Part shown: one piece after another, positions 51,201 to 52,713 of the stretch
Numbering within the stretch: the stretch's first letter is position 1
How the letters are laid out: every line of letters begins with the position of its first letter
From: Caulobacteraceae bacterium
GTDB taxonomy: Bacteria; Pseudomonadota; Alphaproteobacteria; Caulobacterales; Caulobacteraceae
DNA length: 52,713 nucleotides
Assembly (NCBI GenBank): GCA_947441065.1
Contig: CANESI010000016.1
Location: 1 to 52,713 of the forward strand
Direction: 5' to 3'
Position numbers and translations under genes: made by a program
The notes under the pieces: model-generated
The model's input: the letters and a program-made list of their open reading frames with translations, nothing else
Told to the model about the DNA's origin: nothing
Databases searched by the model: none

Positions 51201-51475
51201 TGGTCGATTTCATCCGTCACAGTCAGGAAACAGCCGGTCGCCCCTTGCGTGAGGTGCTGCTAGAGGCCGGCGCCATTCGCTTCAAGCCCATCGTCTTGAC
51301 CGCACTGGCGGCCATGATCGGGGCAGCGGTGATCCTGTTCGATCCGATCTTCCAAGGCTTGGCCCTATCGCTGCTGTTCGGGCTCGCCTCATCGACCCTG
51401 CTGACCGTGCTGGTGATCCCGGCGATCTATGTCGTGCTGCGAGATGACGGTAAGCCCTTGGCGGTTGCCCACTAA
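48245..51475 (+). CDS. RND-family efflux transporter permease
   Basis: This 1076-aa inner-membrane antiporter of the RND superfamily has the usual two-half layout of 12 helices with large periplasmic loops. Landmarks are PREEEPQISVPMIDIQVAAPG in the first loop, the TM4 proton relay Asp417-Asp418 in GILVDDAIVMIEN, GNPTVVATMTVVAALLPM and the TM10 segment GIIVRNSILLVDF. Arg981 stands where AcrB has Lys940. The length fits drug or heavy-metal type RND pumps; no exact substrate is readable. It is translationally coupled to the broken adaptor gene and shares a 4-bp convergent stop overlap (CTAA) with the type I secretion adaptor. No outer-membrane channel gene is seen. Confidence 0.93.
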   Translation: MKLGLSGRLTAATITSPLTPLFLLAALAVGLLAATTIPREEEPQISVPMIDIQVAAPGLNAPEAIELVGKPLETIVKSVNDVEHVYTFADDDQVMVTARFKVGVDPDNAVIRINEKIRANYDRIPAGIAEPLIVARGINDVPAVVLTLSPKPGAAGRWTDQALHEIAGKLKTEVAKVDNVGLTFVVGGRPEEIRIEPDPARLTLHGVSVGALVDTVRQAGRSFPVGPVRNDGQALSVTAGRTLTTAAEIGLLTLPSVTGQPVYVRDVANVIQGPRQDQSQAWRVSKVEGRWTSAPAVSLAIAKRKGANAVVVSHAVLQRVEALKGSLIPDDLQVSVTRDYGETANEKANELLFHLALATLSIVLLIGFTIGWREAGLTAVVIPTTILLTLFASNLMGYTINRVSLFALIFSIGILVDDAIVMIENIARHWAMEDGRSRQQAAIEAVAEVGNPTVVATMTVVAALLPMLFVSGLMGPYMAPIPVNASAAMVFSFFVAVVIAPWLMIKFARQTLSDGTPSASAHHSSGEDRLGRLYRRIATPVIATKRSAWTFLISVGIATLIACAMFATKTVTVKLLPFDNKSELQVILDMPEGTALETTQRILSQAADVAQTLPETLAVDAIAGAASPFNFNGLVRHYYLRRQPEQGDLTLSLAAKSDRKRSSHAIALDLRQKLARLPLPAGASIKVVEAPPGPPVMATLLAEVYGPNAAVRRATAEQLKAIFKSVPYIVDVDDSYGVARPRLRLTPDRDRMERLKLSDREVLDSVAAAIGGQVVGYAYRGEGRDPLEISVRLPQSQRTWGETLASLPVAASQTAGGTRLVELGEVVSASREAGSTHIFRRDGRDVDMIMAELAGQYEAPIYGMMAVDKKVREATWPSGQAPDIRLNGQPTDESKASILWDGEWEITWVTFRDMGAAFGVAILGIYVLVVAQFKSFKLPLVILTPIPLTLMGIVFGHILFQAPFSATSMIGFIALAGIIVRNSILLVDFIRHSQETAGRPLREVLLEAGAIRFKPIVLTALAAMIGAAVILFDPIFQGLALSLLFGLASSTLLTVLVIPAIYVVLRDDGKPLAVAH

Positions 51476-52713
51476 GGCTGACGTCCGACCCTCAGAAAGG
51501 CATATCCGATCGGTTCAGTAAGATAGGTCAGGGCTGTACGCTTGCGCAGAGACACGATGACCTCAACATTGAGGCCGGGTCGCAGGTCGAACTCACCCTT
51601 TTCTTTGCGGATCTTCAGCAACTCCGACTCCGCTATACGAAGCTCGATATTGAAAAAGCGTGCGCCTGACTTCTCATCGACAAAGCTGTCGGCAGAGACC
51701 TCAGAAACAACAGCTTGCAGCACCGGGGCCTTTCGGTCGTGAAAGGCGTTGAGGCGGATCTTGGCTGGCATACCAATCTGAACCTCAGCCGCGTCAGTAG
51801 GGTTCAGCTTGGCGTCGATCACAATACCGCGGTCCTGAGGGACGATGTCCATCAGGTGCTCACCGGCCGACACCACGCCGCCGACTGTGTAGATCTTCAG
51901 ACCGACCACCCGACCGCTGGACGGGGCCTTGACCAAGGACTGAACCACGATCTCCTTGGCCGCAGACCATTTGGGTAACCGATCAACGAGCCTTGCCTCG
52001 GTTGCAGCCATCTCATCAGAAACAGTCTCTAGGACCTTCTTACGGGTCGAAAGGATCTGGCTGTTGATCTCGGCCATGGCGGAGATATTTCGGCTGATTT
52101 CGGTCTCATTGCGGCTGGTTTCGCCGTCAAGCTGGGCGGCGACACGTTCGGTATTGCGCACCCGATTGGTCGAGACATAGCCGTCAACGGCAAGCTTTTT
52201 CAGGCCGTCCAGCTCGGCACCGACCAGGTCCTGCTGCTTGCGATTAAAACCCACCTGCCGGGCCAAGCCCTCATTCTGGACCCTGTACTGCTCAAGGCGC
52301 TGCTGGAGGACCGAGGTGGCCGCGCTGTTGGACTGGGCCCGGACGGTCGCATAGTGCCTTTGCTCGGCCATAGCCACATCGGCCAAGCTCTTGTCCCGGC
52401 CAGTCAAGGCGGCAAATTCCGGCGGGGCGGCAAAGCCCACCTGACCTGCGCTTTCCGCCCTCAGGCGCGCGCGCTGCGCCAACAGAGAAATGACCTCACC
52501 GGCCAGACTGCGCTCGACTGCATCGGTGTCGGGCGTGCCGATCTTGAGCAGGACCTCATCACGCTCGACCGTTTGGCCTTCATCAACATTGAGCTCAGTG
52601 ACCACACCGCCATTGCGAGGCTGAACCGCTTGGCGATTGCCTGCGACACTGACCACGCCCTCTGTGATCGCCGCCGCATCCAAGGGGGCAAAGGCTGCCC
52701 AACCCAGAAAGAC
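51472..52713 (-). CDS. Type I secretion HlyD-family membrane-fusion protein (5' end outside window)
   Basis: The frame continues to the right edge of the window (VFLGWAAFAPLDAAAITEGV), so the cytoplasmic N-terminus and most of the membrane helix lie beyond 52713. The visible 413 codons show the HlyD/PrtE pattern. They include a first lipoyl half (RNGGVVTELNVDEGQTVERD), a long coiled-coil hairpin (about 90-280) and a second half (KAPSSGRVVGLKIYTVGGVV). ELRIAESELLKIRKEKGEFD and LRPGLNVEVIVSLRKRTALT lie near the end. It would join an ABC ATPase and an outer-membrane TolC-type channel to export an unfolded substrate. The ATPase gene would be expected just outside the window. Confidence 0.92.
   Translation of the reverse strand, partial: VFLGWAAFAPLDAAAITEGVVSVAGNRQAVQPRNGGVVTELNVDEGQTVERDEVLLKIGTPDTDAVERSLAGEVISLLAQRARLRAESAGQVGFAAPPEFAALTGRDKSLADVAMAEQRHYATVRAQSNSAATSVLQQRLEQYRVQNEGLARQVGFNRKQQDLVGAELDGLKKLAVDGYVSTNRVRNTERVAAQLDGETSRNETEISRNISAMAEINSQILSTRKKVLETVSDEMAATEARLVDRLPKWSAAKEIVVQSLVKAPSSGRVVGLKIYTVGGVVSAGEHLMDIVPQDRGIVIDAKLNPTDAAEVQIGMPAKIRLNAFHDRKAPVLQAVVSEVSADSFVDEKSGARFFNIELRIAESELLKIRKEKGEFDLRPGLNVEVIVSLRKRTALTYLTEPIGYAFLRVGRQP

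Overview
The window reads as a chromosomal segment of an alphaproteobacterium, most likely Caulobacterales or a close relative. The evidence is a DivK-PleD pair (19293-17918, minus strand) with the phospho-acceptor Asp53 in each and the PleD I-site, a MipZ division-plane ATPase (31501-30641), a short TrmH-type rRNA methyltransferase next to a tRNA-Tyr/tRNA-Gly/EF-Tu cluster, and a DinB polymerase with an N-terminal zinc ribbon. Base composition is moderately GC-rich, with a few AT-rich patches. I cannot fix the genus.

Layout. 1-554: start of EF-Tu with tRNA-Gly and tRNA-Tyr upstream, all on the minus strand. 0.7-2.4 kb: rlmB and a TerC-family membrane protein. 2.4-7.6 kb: two tandem paralogous hybrid histidine kinases. 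7.7-9.5 kb: methionyl-tRNA synthetase. 9.6-14.5 kb: an isoquinoline-oxidoreductase-type molybdoenzyme (iorA-iorB) directly followed by a molybdate transporter (modA-modB-modC). 14.7-16.2 kb: YccF, ArfB and a cytochrome c lipoprotein. 16.2-17.8 kb: tatA-tatB-tatC, the Tat translocon that IorB's twin-arginine signal would need. 17.9-21.7 kb: pleD and divK, then divergently a HAD-like protein and dinB. 21.8-24.6 kb: RidA, a glycerophosphodiesterase, a FemAB/GNAT-like protein and a HIT protein. 25.3-28.6 kb: clpA-clpS and a phasin. 28.9-32.6 kb: a D,D-carboxypeptidase with SPOR domain, a membrane J-protein, mipZ and panC. 33.0-37.9 kb: a leucine-degradation operon (liuB-liuC-liuD) with a DUF1489 gene. 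38.0-43.1 kb: a cyclic-nucleotide-domain patatin, scpA-scpB, nagZ and a SPOR protein. 43.3-45.8 kb: dgt, erpA and xthA. 46.1-51.5 kb: an unknown acidic-tail protein, a DUF2892 protein and an RND efflux pair whose adaptor gene carries an in-frame amber codon. 51.5 kb to the end: the 3' part of a type I secretion adaptor gene.

The only three gaps of 300 bp or more (24649-25311, 32565-33012, 45777-46079) are filled by the same mix of palindromic intergenic repeats. I see no insertion sequence, prophage, CRISPR array or rRNA.

Most of the window is ordinary core and metabolic gene content. The points most worth a second look are the amber-interrupted RND adaptor, the tandem hybrid kinases with no partner regulator nearby and an AT-rich patch in one sensor domain, the coupled ior-mod locus with a short ModC, two perfect palindromes in divergent promoter regions (mipZ/panC and phasin/carboxypeptidase), and the composite repeat family. 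I did not find a convincing wholly new multi-gene system.
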